NCBI GenBank assembly: GCA_034509425.1 | Contig: JAVTVJ010000499.1 | Coordinates: forward strand, 186,001 to 250,000 | DNA: 64,000 bases | Reading direction: 5' to 3' | Source: Eopsaltria australis | Taxonomy: Eukaryota > Chordata > Aves > Passeriformes > Petroicidae | Shown: positions 48,253-60,943 of the stretch, in pieces | Layout: each line of letters starts with the position of its first letter | How positions within the stretch are numbered: position 1 is the stretch's first letter | The notes under the pieces: generated by a model | Told to the model about the DNA's origin: nothing | Database searches by the model: none | Seen by the model: the letters and a program-made list of their open reading frames with translations, nothing else | Made by a program: the position numbers and the translations under genes

Positions 48253-49075
48253 AGGTGTCCAGGAATGCCAGGCTTCCAATAGAAGGATGTGGACAGTCTG
48301 GAATTCTTTGTTAAAGTCAGGGAACAACAATAATTGCTGCACAGCTGATAACAAGGATTTTAAAAAGTCAGATTTTCTATCTTTTCCATCTACCTGAAAT
48401 GCAAAGCTGAATTTTGCCAACTGTAAATGCTTAAAGAAAATTTCTTCCTTTGGGGACGATGACAAGGAAAAGAGAGGAAATGGCACATTTTGGGAGTTGG
48501 AATAACGCAATTTTCTGCTCAGAGATGCCTTTTTCATTTGTGGGGGGGTTATGGTGTGTTTTGGGAGGTTTTGTGCTGAATTTTGGGATTTTTTTGCTTG
48601 TTACCGTGAAAATCATTGTATTCTAGGAAACTGAAAGCCAGTTAACCTTCCTCAACTAGGAAGGTTCTTTTCTGAGCAGCTAATTTATTCCTGAGAGGTG
48701 CTTTTTGTACAACTGAAGGCACCAGACCATGAACCAGCTCCAGGTTCACCCTGGTGACGCTGCTGTGATGATTCACAATCACTTGAGCGTCCACCAGAGA
48801 CATCCTTGGGGTTCAGGGGCCAGGGCCACCACACACACACAAGTAAACACTGGAAAATACTGCAAAGGATAAAACTACAAGGAAAGCAAAGTTTTGTTTG
48901 GATTCACCAAAGTGAGCTCAAGAAATCCACTGAGAGAAGGGACAAAAACCAACGCTGTCAATTTATTATTGAGTCAAACACAGCATTTTCTACCCACGAG
49001 TCCCACTGAAGACTGAGTTGTTAAGGCACTAAGGCTGGTGGAAAATTAAACCAGGGAGACCTGGAGCTCCCTCCT

Positions 49076-49506
49076 ACGGAGGCTGCGCAGCTGAGGAAGG
49101 GCCTGGAGCATGTGGGTGCCCAGGAAAGGCTGAGGGAGCTGGGGCTGCTCAGCCTCGAGAGGAGCCCCAGCTGAGAGGGGCCCTCAGGCCTGGCTGTCCC
49201 TGTGTGCAGGGAGGGCTCCGAGCAGGGCCCAGGCTCTGCTGCGGGGCCCAGCAATGGCACCAGAGCCACGGGCAGGGACTGAGCCCAGCAATTGCCCTGC
49301 ACAGGAGGCACAACTTCTGCCCTGGCCAGTGGCCAGCCCTGAACAGATTGTGCACACAGGCTCTGGCCTCTCCTCCCTGGGGCTATTGCAGAGCTGTGTG
49401 CACACAATGCTGTGCCCTGGGCTCTGGCATGGCCCTGCTGCAGCAGGGAGGTGGCACCAGGTGCCCCCTGTGCTCCCTTCAGCCTCAGCCATCCCGGGAT
49501 CCTGTA
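49076..49506 (+). mobile_element. GC-rich CR1-like segment, young copy
   Basis: Starts abruptly at CGGAGGCTGCGCAGCTGAGG and matches 37635-38033 at a constant offset of 11441 bp with about three substitutions and no indel. The right end is CCATCCCGGGATCCTGTAT, a slightly altered CR1 terminus. This copy lacks the inverted left part. Confidence 0.85.
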
Positions 49507-50702
49507 TTAGCACAACCAGTTCCCACTGGGCATTTCATACCAATATATGACACCCTGAAAATCATTATTTTTACAGACAGCTCTATCTGTGGTCAGTGGG
49601 CTTCAGATGAAGTCTCAGGACCTTCTACCTGCATCATTCTCACAGCTCAGCTGAGGAATTTGCAGCTGAATTCTCATCCCTCTGGAGAACAAGGCTGAGG
49701 AGCTTTTCTCCAGATGGAAAATATCACTAAAGCAACACACATTGCGCCAATTGCCATCCAGAACCCCTTCCCAGGAAGCCCTGCACTACTAAACCAACAA
49801 AGTTGTTGATGAATTGATGAATCCTTATGGTCACACAGGTTCTCCTTGTGCTTTCCTGAGGTTGGAATACGAGCTGTAAGTGGGAAATGAGCTGAGTTCC
49901 CTCCATGCTGTGCAGAACTGCCTTCGACTTTGCCAACACTCAGCACTAAAACAGCAGGGAGAGCTGCAGAACCATTCCAACATCGTTCCTTGCTGCTGTC
50001 TCAGCTGCTCTGCCAGCACAACGAGGGCTGTGACAAAACACTAATGAGCAGAAATCCATCACAGACCACTTGCATGTCAGCACAACGTGGGGAATGTTTC
50101 AGTGGAGTTATCCAACCACAAAGAAAGTCAATCCAAAAAGCAGGAAGCACACTACAAATGTAGGAGATACCACCAAAATCTCATCATTAGTCAAACCATG
50201 CCACATCAAATCTCCCATTTGTAGGATCTCACCCCTTTTTTTCTTGCCTTCCCACTGGCAGCTACACATTCCTGCCTTTGATCAAACCCAGGGGAGGCAG
50301 AGCCTCGCATCAGGAGCCTGCAGGAATTCCTGTGCCGCTCTTTGAAGGCTGATGTGACACAGAGATGTACAGGAATCCAGAGGGAATGGGATCTTCTGAC
50401 CCTTCGCATTGCCAGAACACAGGAACCCAAATTGGGGGCCAAGACCTCAACTGAATGCTTTGGAGACTTTGGAAGCAAACCCCAAGCACAGATTTAAAAC
50501 ACACTCTGAAGCTGAAAGAGAATAAATTCTCTGCAGAAAATTGTTTGATCAAGTTGTCATAGGAGTTAAAAAGAGGTTTTTATAGCAAAAATTCTAGGCC
50601 TGGAAACACTTCCCAAAAAAGGGCTCAACGACTTGAGGAAACCAAATCTGCATTGCTCAAGTGCAGAGATTTACAGCTAATTAACCTAATTTATACTTCT
50701 TG

Positions 50703-51182
50703 GAATTAGAAAATCAGTAAAGTTGAAAAAGAGCTTTAGACCATCCAGTCCAACCATCAATCCCGCACCATTAATCCATGTCCTCAAGTGCCACCTGAAC
50801 ATCTTTTTTAACCCCTTCAGGGACAAGATGCGGCAGCCACAGCTTCTCTGGGCACCCTGTGCCAGGGCCTCCCCACCCTCACAGGGAAGAAAGTTTTCCT
50901 AATAGCCCATCTATCCCTGCTCTCTGGTGGTTTGAAACCATTCCCTGTGTCCTGGCACTTCATCCCTTGGAAAAGTCTCTCTCCATCTTTCTTGTCAGCT
51001 CCTTCAGGCACTGGAAGGTCACAATGAGGTCACTCCAGAGCTTCTCCTCTCCAGGCTGAACAATCCCAGCTCTCCCAGCCTTTCCTCCCAGCAGAGCTGC
51101 TCCATCCCTCTGATCATCCTGGTGCCTCCTCTGGGCTCTCTCCAGCAGCTCCACATTCTTCCTGTGCTGGGAGCCCAGAACC
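50703..51182 (-). mobile_element. Chimeric CR1: two subfamilies joined in the same orientation
   Basis: The left part (about 50703-50828) is older-type CR1 (CATCCAGTCCAACCATCAAT, ATGTCCTCAAGTGCCACCTG). From about 50829 the text becomes the younger type (GCAGCCACAGCTTCTCTGGG) and continues to CTCTGATCATCCTGGTGCCT. Both parts are antisense and in the correct element order. Confidence 0.8.
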
Positions 51183-54100
51183 GCAAATTTTAAACTAAAC
51201 TAACTTTTGTCTTTCTTTAGTTTTCAGAAGTTCCCCTTCATTTCCAGAAGCCCCACCTAGAAAGCCACAGTGGGTAATTTATGCTGTTGGTGCCTGTGAC
51301 CTGGCCTCTCTGGGGGTTAAAAATTGTTTTAATGACCAATGGGAAAAATTAAGACACAGGATTAATTATTCAATTCACCTTCATTCTAATCTCAGCACTA
51401 AATTATCAAAGAGCTTTTAGCACCTGATTTAGCTGCTCAATACAGCCCATGGGTTTCTGTCATGCCCCATGTTTATGCAGTTTCTTGAAATGAAAACTGT
51501 AAAATTCAAATATCCTGGCAGCTCGGGTTGTTAACAGAGTAAGCTGTCAGAGAATACAATTCCTCTCATTTACTTGTAAAAACAAGCCACCTTTGAGGGA
51601 AAAAAACCACTTTGAAAGAGCAGCAAGAGAGCATAATGAACCCGAGCACGGAGGAAAACAGAGACTATTTTTATCAATGATGTCTCCCAGGAACAGCAGG
51701 GCCAAAAAAGAATTGAATTTCATCAGGATCTGATCACAGTGCTTACTAAATTGCTTTTTCTGTATCTGACATGCTTGATAAGAAGTGTCCCCAGCAGTGT
51801 CTGTGCAGGGGACTAAATGAAATGCATTATGCAATGGGCCTCCTGCCTCAGCACAACCAGAATTGACTTCAGAGCTTCTCCTCCTTCCAAGGTGATGACT
51901 GCCATTAAAGAACAATAAACATTTCTTTTTTGACATTTGGCTTTTTTCCCATACAACAATGAAGTTTACTTCCTTGGTTATCCCTCAAATTCTTGATGGC
52001 GGGCTTCTTATTATCCTGATTTCTGTGCAGAAGAGCAAGCTGCAAAGCCTAAGACAAGCACCTACATCTCCCCAAAAATCAGAAAATATTTAAAGACCAC
52101 CTGAAATTACTTCCAGATTATTTTTATTTTAATTTCTAAGAGTAATTTCTTTGCAATTAAAGAAATCCTTGAAATATTAACCCCATTTTCTTTCCTTATA
52201 GATGCTATTTCTCACAGAGGGATCATTCTCTCTAGCATATATCTATATCTATATATTTATATTTCTCTTCCTAAGGATAACAGACTGGTGGCTTCTCTAT
52301 GTGTTTAGAAAAAGTAGCCACACAATAATACACCAGAAAAGGCACAAGAAGTTACAAGCAAATCATAAAAGAGAAGAAAGACTTGGTGGGAAAATATAAC
52401 CAGTACCAGAGGTGGGATCTTTCTTATTTCCAGCTGTATGGAACTAGAAAAAAACCCAAAAAAACCCAGAGACTAATTAATTTGAAATCCAAAAAAAACC
52501 AAAGAGGAATATCAAGATGAATAGGTCAGTATTTCACCCAGGCCCTTTGCCTCTTGGCTGACTCTCTTTACACAAAGATTTTATTACTATAATGGTGGTG
52601 GTTCTTCCTCTTATTCCCACATTTCATCTTCCTGCAGAGAATTTGGCATTTCCTCACCTGCAGGAACAAGCCAGGTTCAGAGTCTCACAGCAGTGGGAAT
52701 TTCAGAAGGCTGAAACAGGAGGGGGACATTTGGGGTCAGCAAAACTCCACTGCAGTTCCCACTCTCAGCTTGAAGAACATTTTCATTTTCTGTACTGATT
52801 TTCCTCTCTTTTGGGTACTCAATGAGCACTTCTCCAGTCCAGGAGAAGTGGGAATGTCACCTGGAACTACCTCACTACTTAATTCCAGCTGTATCCACCA
52901 CTGTCCTCTCCTCATTAAAGTTTGTCAGAGAAAGAATTTTAGGGAGAGATTTTGTGGCCAGAGCCAGCTGCAAATTCTGCCTCACCATTATTAAATCCAT
53001 TCTATTACACTGCTTTAATGGTAACATTAAAAATAGTACTTTTAGATTGGAGGTTATAGGAAAAATTTGGGTTTTCCCAGCTAAATTTTGGGTGTATTTT
53101 CAATAAAAACTTGTGCAGATGTAATGTGTGCATGTACACACCTCACCTGCAATGCTCACATCCTTCATCCTTAAGCTCATCCTCACATCTTTTTAGGGTG
53201 AAAAAGGGAAATTTTGGGTTTTATTTAGTGCTTTCTTTTTCAAACTCAAAACAAAAAGGAGGAATTATTTATCAAGCACATCCCTGCCTTCCCAGCACTG
53301 CTGTGCTGCCCAGGGTATTGATCCAGAGGCAAATGCAGATTAATCCCATTTTCTCCTTTAAGGAGAGGAAGTTCCACTCACCAGGAATTTTTCTTGTTCT
53401 CCACAGGAAAGACCTCTAGGATTCAAGGAATATTTTCCACAGAACCATTATCAATAACATAGAGCAGAGACAAACATGACCATCCCAGGAATGGAGATTT
53501 TCCTTTCATTTAATTTCCAGGGGTGATTTCATTTCAACATGTACTTGCACATATTCACCAATTAAGGTTTTGCAGATCATATTTGATTAATTGAGGAATT
53601 AATCTGCACCCTCTGCACTGGGACAACAAGCTGAAAAGAGAAATAATTCCTCCTGCCCCCTAATGATCAGCTACAGTTCAATGGGACAATCCAGGCACTG
53701 AAATAATTCTCTCTGCAAGGCTCAGAGATGTGACAGAGATGAGAATTTTTCCGGAGTGAACCTAGCTAATAAAGCATCACTGCAAGAATATTTTGTTTAA
53801 ATGTCAACATTTAAAGCCTTCAAATGCTTTGAAATGACATTTAAGGATCAAATAAATTGCTGCATATGTTTCCTTCGTGACAACAGCTCCGCTTCATGCT
53901 GTAACACACACGGATCTATGGACCAGAAAACAGAACTGAATCTTGTAGGAGCTCCTCAATCCACACTTGGGTGTTTTGGTATTTCATTAATTCATTAATT
54001 GGACTTTTAGGCTCAGTTTTGCTGCACAGAAAGGGGGTTTGTGCTCCTGAACCTGCCCTGCTGCCCACACCAAAGCCCTGGAGATCCATCTCCAGCCTTC

Positions 54101-57100
54101 AATGGGTTGGACCAAAGTTTGAATCAAAGCAGCTCCTCTTCCTTTCTGAAAGAAAATTCCTCCTAATTTCAGCACCACTGTCACTTTTTCCAGGCCAACT
54201 TAGGACCCTTTTCCTTCTCAGCTCCTGGAAAAGCCAGAAGAACTGAGCATTTTCTCACCTGTAAGTTCCTAACTATGATGAGAAATAAGAGGCAATTGAT
54301 GAAATAGTCCCAGATTTGAAAACAAAATCAAACAAAAAATTATAAAATCAGTCATTTATACCAGTTTATTCCTGCCTTGATAATGAATCAGATTTGAGAT
54401 TTAACTTTTCAGCTTGATAAATAGCTAGAAAATATCCCTGTTTTCAGCAGCAGCCAAATTTCCAGCCCAGCCTGAGTCTCTGGTGAGCTCCCAGAGCTGC
54501 TGCTCCTCCTGTGCCACCCAGGGAGCCCCATGGCCACTGTGTCCCATAACCCAGCCCCAGCAATACCCAAAACATGCTTCTCTCACCCCAAAAACAACTC
54601 CAAAGATGATCTCCAGGGACATTTTTCTTTTCCCTGTTTAATTTTTTTTTTTAATCAAAATCATCTCACTTTTCAGGCAAGCTTGATCCTTTTTCCCTTA
54701 AAACCTCCACCTTTAAGGATCAGAACTACTATATATACAAATACATATTTAATTTTATTTTACCCACAGACAGCAACTCAACTTCTGAACCACAACTGGG
54801 TTAAAATCCCTTGAAGTAAAGTGCCTTTCAGACTTTAGTCCCTTATTCTGCAGCCTTGCTATAATTTTCTCAACCACAGTGTTGTTTGAAACACCTGGTT
54901 CTATAGACAATCATTATATTTTGGAAGCTAAAATCACAGTTTTGTTTGGTTTTGAAGGGCAAACCAGGCAAGCGAACTTCTCCTCTATCTGAAATACATC
55001 TATATTTAAAGTCACAAGTTAATCTTAGATTAACAGGAACTGTCCTGCCTGATCAATACATCAGCCAAGGGAAGAGCTTGCCTGGCTGCTGAGGGAGATT
55101 ATTCTCAGGTTTATGTATTCACTTATTAAAGTTCCTGACAATTTTACTGACAATTCTTTTTAATTAGCCATCCTGGTGTCCTCCCAAATACATAAAATTT
55201 AATTACCTGTAACATCACATCTTTGTGGTTTTAACCTTTTCATGCTCTGCTACTTTTCAGTGACATTTTCCTTAAAAAAAAGGCTCTACCTATCAAGGAA
55301 TGGCATGTGGGAGACAGACAATCAGTCCTAAAAAGGGGAAGGAGAGGGAAAATCACATCATCAGACTTAAAACACCTTTTATAGCCCCTTATCAGGTACT
55401 AGCAGATAATCAATAGCTTATCAAAGCTATTTTGATTTTGCTGAGTTATTCATTCAGAATCACTGAAACAGTTCAAGAACCAGCCCAATATTGTAAACTT
55501 TATCCATTGCCTTGAACTTCACATCAATCTGGTGATCTCTACAGGGCTGCAATTAGAGTGAAAAGAGGGGGGAAATGCAAATGAAAAGTTTGCCTGGAAT
55601 AAAAGGGGTGGCTGCAGCCACAAGAGGATTTTATCATTGTTTTTGCCTTGCTTTCCCACTTCCAAAGCACTTCATGATTGCCTATCTGTTCATCTTGCAT
55701 CTCTGCTGAAATTTAATTAGAAAAATTGCTATCTGCCTCAAACTGCAAATAACTTGGCCACAACCCTTTGCCTTTTCCCATAAAAGGCACCCTGACAACT
55801 GCAGAAGTGTCAGGGATGTCAATCTGCATTTCCCCTCCCCTCATCTGAGTCTCAGCATTTACCTGAATTGCTACTGAAAAATTAATCCCTGGAAAAATTT
55901 GCCCATCTTTCAGTGGTAAAGGGACTGTTCAGAGCCTCAGTTGTGAAGTTCTTTCCTAATTTACTCAGGAACAAGAAAGTAGAGACACAGCCAGTTTTTA
56001 AAACATTTCTCTGGTTATTTCCTGAAGTGACACCAATGCCCTGTCCACTAAATAGTTTTTGGAATTGAAGTACCCAGGAACTCCCATTCATCTCAGCCCA
56101 GCACTAATTATCTCACACCAAAGATTTTAGTCTAATTAACAACAGGGCTGGATGCTGCTTGTTCAAAATATAAAATCACTTTTTTCTTGCCCAAAATGAT
56201 TTGTGTAAAGAGAAACAATTGTCCTAATGATGAAAACTGTTTTCTCTGGAAGGCAGACTTTGAACATTTCGTTTTGCCAGCAGACACAACTGTGCTCAAT
56301 CATGGGCTAATTCCAGCAGGAAGTATAAATACCATCCCCTACAAGAGCATTTAGCAGCAGTCCCAAAAACTGGACAGAGCCTGTTCAGCTGGGAAAGGAA
56401 TAATTAGAAACAAATGAAATCCCAAATAATTTCCTGAGGATTGATGCCACTGAATTACAAACGCAGCTCATAAGTCTCGACAGGCCAAAGGCTGGCAAAG
56501 CTCTTTTACCACGTTTGAACAAAAAAAGCCAAATCATAGTACAAATAAGGCAAAGAAAATAAAGGCAGATTGAGACTGAACTGCTCCAGAGACCAGCAAC
56601 TCCCTAAACCAACCATGAACATTTGCAGATTTAAATGTCCCATATCTAACAAACAAACACCAAAAAAAAAAAAAAAAAGCAAGAAAAAGTGGCAGCTGAA
56701 GATGATTTTTCTTTTTGTTTTATGCAGTTTGATTGTTATTAGGGCTGATTCCCTTCCTGTGAATTGTCTTTAAGCTGTCAGGTTTAAACGTCAGAAAGTA
56801 AAATACCCAATTATTCAGTGGGATTTTACCACTCACACAGGTAAGAGAGGCATTCCTGACCTGCTGAAACTTCTATTAAAGTGGATTTAACCACACATAT
56901 CCACTTCAGCTCAGCCCAATAGGCCAAAATCTGAAGGCTGTTGTCTTCCAGTGCCCCAAAAGTCTTCCTTGGCAGCTGTGTGGGATCTCCAGGTGACCCA
57001 GCAAATCTCCCCCACTTCAGGGGAGGTTATTTGGTGTTCATTCTGTGGTAGATCCCTGGATCAAATGTCTTTTGTACTGGTACTTCCCACAGCAAAATAA

Positions 57101-57392
57101 GGCAATTAATTAATTAATTTAATGACCATTAGAGGAGACCCAGAACATTTTGATCATCTTTTCTCTTTCTCTTCTCCCCCAAGATGGGGAGAAGCTGTTT
57201 CCAGAATTTTCACTTGTGCTGCTGCTGCAAGTTTTATATTAAAGTGTCTCTAGGAGAAAATTCCAGGCAGTTTTGTGTTTGGGAGGAATTGGGATTTTCA
57301 GGGCCAAAGGAAGGAATTGTAAGGGAATTCAGTTGGAGGGAATTGTCACGTGCTTGTCATCCTCAGCCCCAGAGGTACCGAAAAACAGAATT

Positions 57393-57482
57393 AATCACAG
57401 AATTAACTAGGCTGGAGAAGACCTTTAAGACCATCAAATCCAAAACCAGCACATCCTGTGCAGTGCTCATTAATTACCAATA
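57393..57482 (-). mobile_element. Diverged CR1 LINE 3' fragment
   Basis: AATCACAGAATTAACTAGGC, TGGAGAAGACCTTTAAGACC and ATCAAATCCAAAACCAGCAC are an old CR1 3' end; the following 100 bp may be its diverged continuation. Confidence 0.75.
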
Positions 57483-58014
57483 ATCAGCATCAAACTGATT
57501 TGTCCAGTTGATTAAACCTGGATACTCTGGAAGTGTCCTGTGCTCCCAACACCAGCTCACTCAGCAGGATTACACCACCTCCTCTGAAAAATGCAGATTT
57601 CTCCCCCTGAATCCAAACTGATGGAACTGAAGAGATCCTTCTCACTAATAAAGATTTGAGGTGTTCCAGGGGCACCTCCTGCTCTCCAGTGCCTTTTTTT
57701 TCACCCCTCTCAACGTCACTGTTGGTTGAGAATGTTTCATTTCTTATTTTTTCGCATTTCATCTCTCAGTGCTCTGCTCAGGCACAGCTCCATGAGGGCA
57801 CTTGAGCCCACAGACCCTGTGAGGTCCCTGCTGACACAATTCCTGAGGATTCTGGGGATGATCAGTACAAACCCAAGCACCTTCCAAGCAGTAGGATCCA
57901 TCATCCATCAGAAGATCCATCAGAGGTGCAAGCACAAGGAACTTGTGGAAGAGTGAGATTTTGTTTAGTACAAAATCCTTGGTGTCATGGAGTGTCTTAG
58001 CGCCTATGTGGGCT

Positions 58015-58133
58015 CATAATTACCCATGGAATCATAATTACTCATGGAATCCCATAATTACCCCATGGAACTCCATAATAATCCCATGAAACCCCAAAAT
58101 AACCCCATGGAACCCCATAATAAATCCCATGGC
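58015..58133. repeat. Degenerate ~20-bp tandem repeat
   Basis: Repeated CATAATTACCCATGGAATC-like units, six or seven copies with drift toward CCCCATGGAACCCCATAATA. Each unit keeps a CCATG core. Confidence 0.85.
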
Positions 58134-60772
58134 TGCAAATCTAGTCCAGCAATTAATTAAATCAATCCAATCTGTGTTTTTCTGCTTAACAGGCTTTTCT
58201 TCTTTGCTTGATGATGGAAAGTACTCAGAGTAGAAGGGGAGGAAACCTTCACAACGTGAGTGTGACAGGAATGGACTGAAGGGGAGAAAAAAAAGGAGGA
58301 GGAATTATCTTGCCCATGTGATGAGATATTCATGAGGTTGTACTTTTTAACTCCACTTGATGACTTGCATATCCTGATAATAAATGCTAATTTATTCAAG
58401 TCTTCCTGACACAAGAGGGGGAAAAATTAATTACCAGAGCTGATCAGACACAGAAACACTAAAATATAATATAAATATAAAGCAATGTAACAACAACAAA
58501 AACAACAAAAAATCCCCAAATCTAATCAACAACCAACACAGGTTTTCTTGGAAATTGAAATTTAGATAATAGCAAGTGATTAATTCTCAACTTTTTACCT
58601 CAGTAAATTCATGGATCGATTCCAACTATACTGGACAAAAATATTACTCTTACCAGTGACATTAAATGCTTTATTTTAGGGGTCAGCTGAGTGGACAGCT
58701 TGCCCAGTAAAGCAGGACTTCTCTTCCCAGCTATTGCCTCTGAATAATTCATACTTCAACTTTGTTCCTCATTCATTAATATTCCTTCTCATCTTCATTG
58801 AAAAATGAAAAAGCAAATTAAAAATAAAAGAAAAAAAGATGGTGTTGAACTAAAAATAGTCCTTTAGCCTAGGGAGTAGGGTAATGGCAGCTATGGAGTA
58901 GGTTAATGAAGAATAAATATAATACATAAAATGGTAAAGGATCAATGTACTGTAAATGTTTCCCAGCTGAATCCAGGTATCATCCATATCTTCCAAAGGA
59001 ATTATTGCTTAAAAGCCAAGTAAATATTTGAGGTTCAAGGTATAGCTTCTTCTATTTAGCTTTATCAAAAGTGCTTCAAAGAGATAAACAGTGAGGAGTT
59101 CGTGGTTCATCAACAGAACCCAGGCCTCATTTCATAGATCAAGGGCAGTTTGACACAAGAAAAGCCAAAAATCAAACAAAAGCACAGCTGCCCCTGAGCA
59201 CACTGCAGCTCTGGAAGTTTAAATAAATGAGTTTTGCAGCTCAGTACCTAAATCCCAGGTCAGATTTGCCCCTCTCCCTGGCAGACACTGCTTTGTCTTC
59301 CAGTGGGGAACGTGCCTGGCCAAGGGCAGGAGCAGAGCTGGAATCCTCTGACTGAGAGGCAACACCTCAAAAATGGTATGGTTTGTGTTATACCTTCAGA
59401 TAACCAGATAAAAAACCACAAAAATACCAGTTATTCATAATTCCTGCCTCACCTGCTCCCTCACTGGGAATTGTAACAGATCTGTGCAGGTGAAATGGGG
59501 TCACAGTCCCTCATCCTGCATTGTCTGGGTGCTCTGGACACCCTGAGGAGGCCCCACACTCAGCTGGACAGGGAGCTGCCCCGCTCCTCAAAATGCCACC
59601 AAGCCCAAAGCAGATTAAAGTAGAATTTAAAGCCAAAGCAGTTCTTCACCAAGTCCCAAACACACAACACAGCTACAAAGGGTTTTAAATTACACCACTG
59701 TGTAGAAGTGTGTGTGGGGAAGATGTGGAAATCAATACTCCGAGGTTAAATATGGACCATCCCTCTCTTCCCTTGACCCATCCCAAGGAGCAGCAGGAGC
59801 CCTGAGACCACACAAAGCAAGACACCAAAATGTGTGGGATGGGAAAAGAGTGTGAGGCACAGGACAGGAAGGGAGATAAGGTAGGGAAGAGCAGGAACCT
59901 CCACACTTCCAACCTCAACCTGCCCCTGGCTGGAGGCAGCAGGACACAGAGTGTGTGCTGTGATGAGCAACCAAGGTTAAAAACCTTAATGCCAAAGCTT
60001 AACATTATTTTAATGTCATCTTAATGTCAGAGTTAATCAGGTGGGGCAGTACCTGGTGATTCAATTGGTTCTGCTTTTTTATATTCTTAAATATATGAAT
60101 CAAAGGTCACATATCAATATTAATTCAGCAATCCTTGTTTCTGTTCCACCCACCAGAGGTGCACATCTCCAAGCAGCAGCTCTGCTGTAAGGAATGGCAA
60201 TTGGCACCAAGTTGCAACAAGAAATGATAAAATTCTCATCTAATTTTGGGATTCATGTCTGCATGGAGTGTGAAATGAGCCTCACACTCACGTTTACCCC
60301 TACCCCATGGATGTATTAACTGACAGACATAGCACAAAGACCTACATGGGATAAACCCCCATTTCTTTTCAGTGCCCCTTGATCAAAGACTGATAATAGC
60401 AACAAAAATCCTTTGAGGGGTCAGTGACTAATGCTTCCTCTGCCCCAAAATCTTTCTCCTAAGGTTTATAACAACCCTAAATCGAATGACATCAAGTCCC
60501 CTTCCAAAAGCTCTTCTTGGGGATATTTTGAAAGCAAAACACAGACAGATCAGGAAAAGCAATGCCAAAATTTACCAAATTTCTGCAAAACTCAGCCCTT
60601 GCAGCCAACAGGCAGTTTGGCATCACCATCATTCCCATCTTATCTTGGTTTCCTCTTGTCTGGCACACAGAGCATGGCATTAAGCACAGGTGACCTTTTA
60701 GCTCCCAGCTGTGCCCACAGGAAAAGATGACAGGCAAGCAGATAAAAGCTGGAAAAATCCCACAGGACTTAC

Positions 60773-60943
60773 GGGATCCGTCAGCTCTGGCAGGCTGGCT
60801 TGGTAGGTGAGGGGTCTGCAGTCCCGGGTGTTGTTCACCAGCACACAGGGAAGGAACATTGGTCCCAAATCGTCCCCATCCAGCACATCCACGGTCAGGG
60901 TGGTCGTGCTCGTCCTCCTCTCGTTCAGGTTTTGGGCTCGGTC
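60773..60943 (-). CDS. PCDH15: PCDH15 exon 2 of 9 in window (EC2 end, EC2-EC3 linker)
   Basis: 171 nt, 57 codons, phase 0-0. Acceptor TTTGCTCCACAG, donor GTAAGT. The peptide begins [10 protein letters not shown], runs through [18 protein letters not shown] and ends [16 protein letters not shown]. It finishes EC2 and carries the linker into EC3. In place of the canonical DxNDN motif the linker reads DGDDLGP, which is also the family state in human PCDH15, so the deviation is a PCDH15 trait and not damage. Two cysteines (in FLPCVL and RDCRPL) are present, as in human. The last residues (ELTDP) differ from human (ELRTP). The following intron is the longest here, 17.3 kb. Confidence 0.95.
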
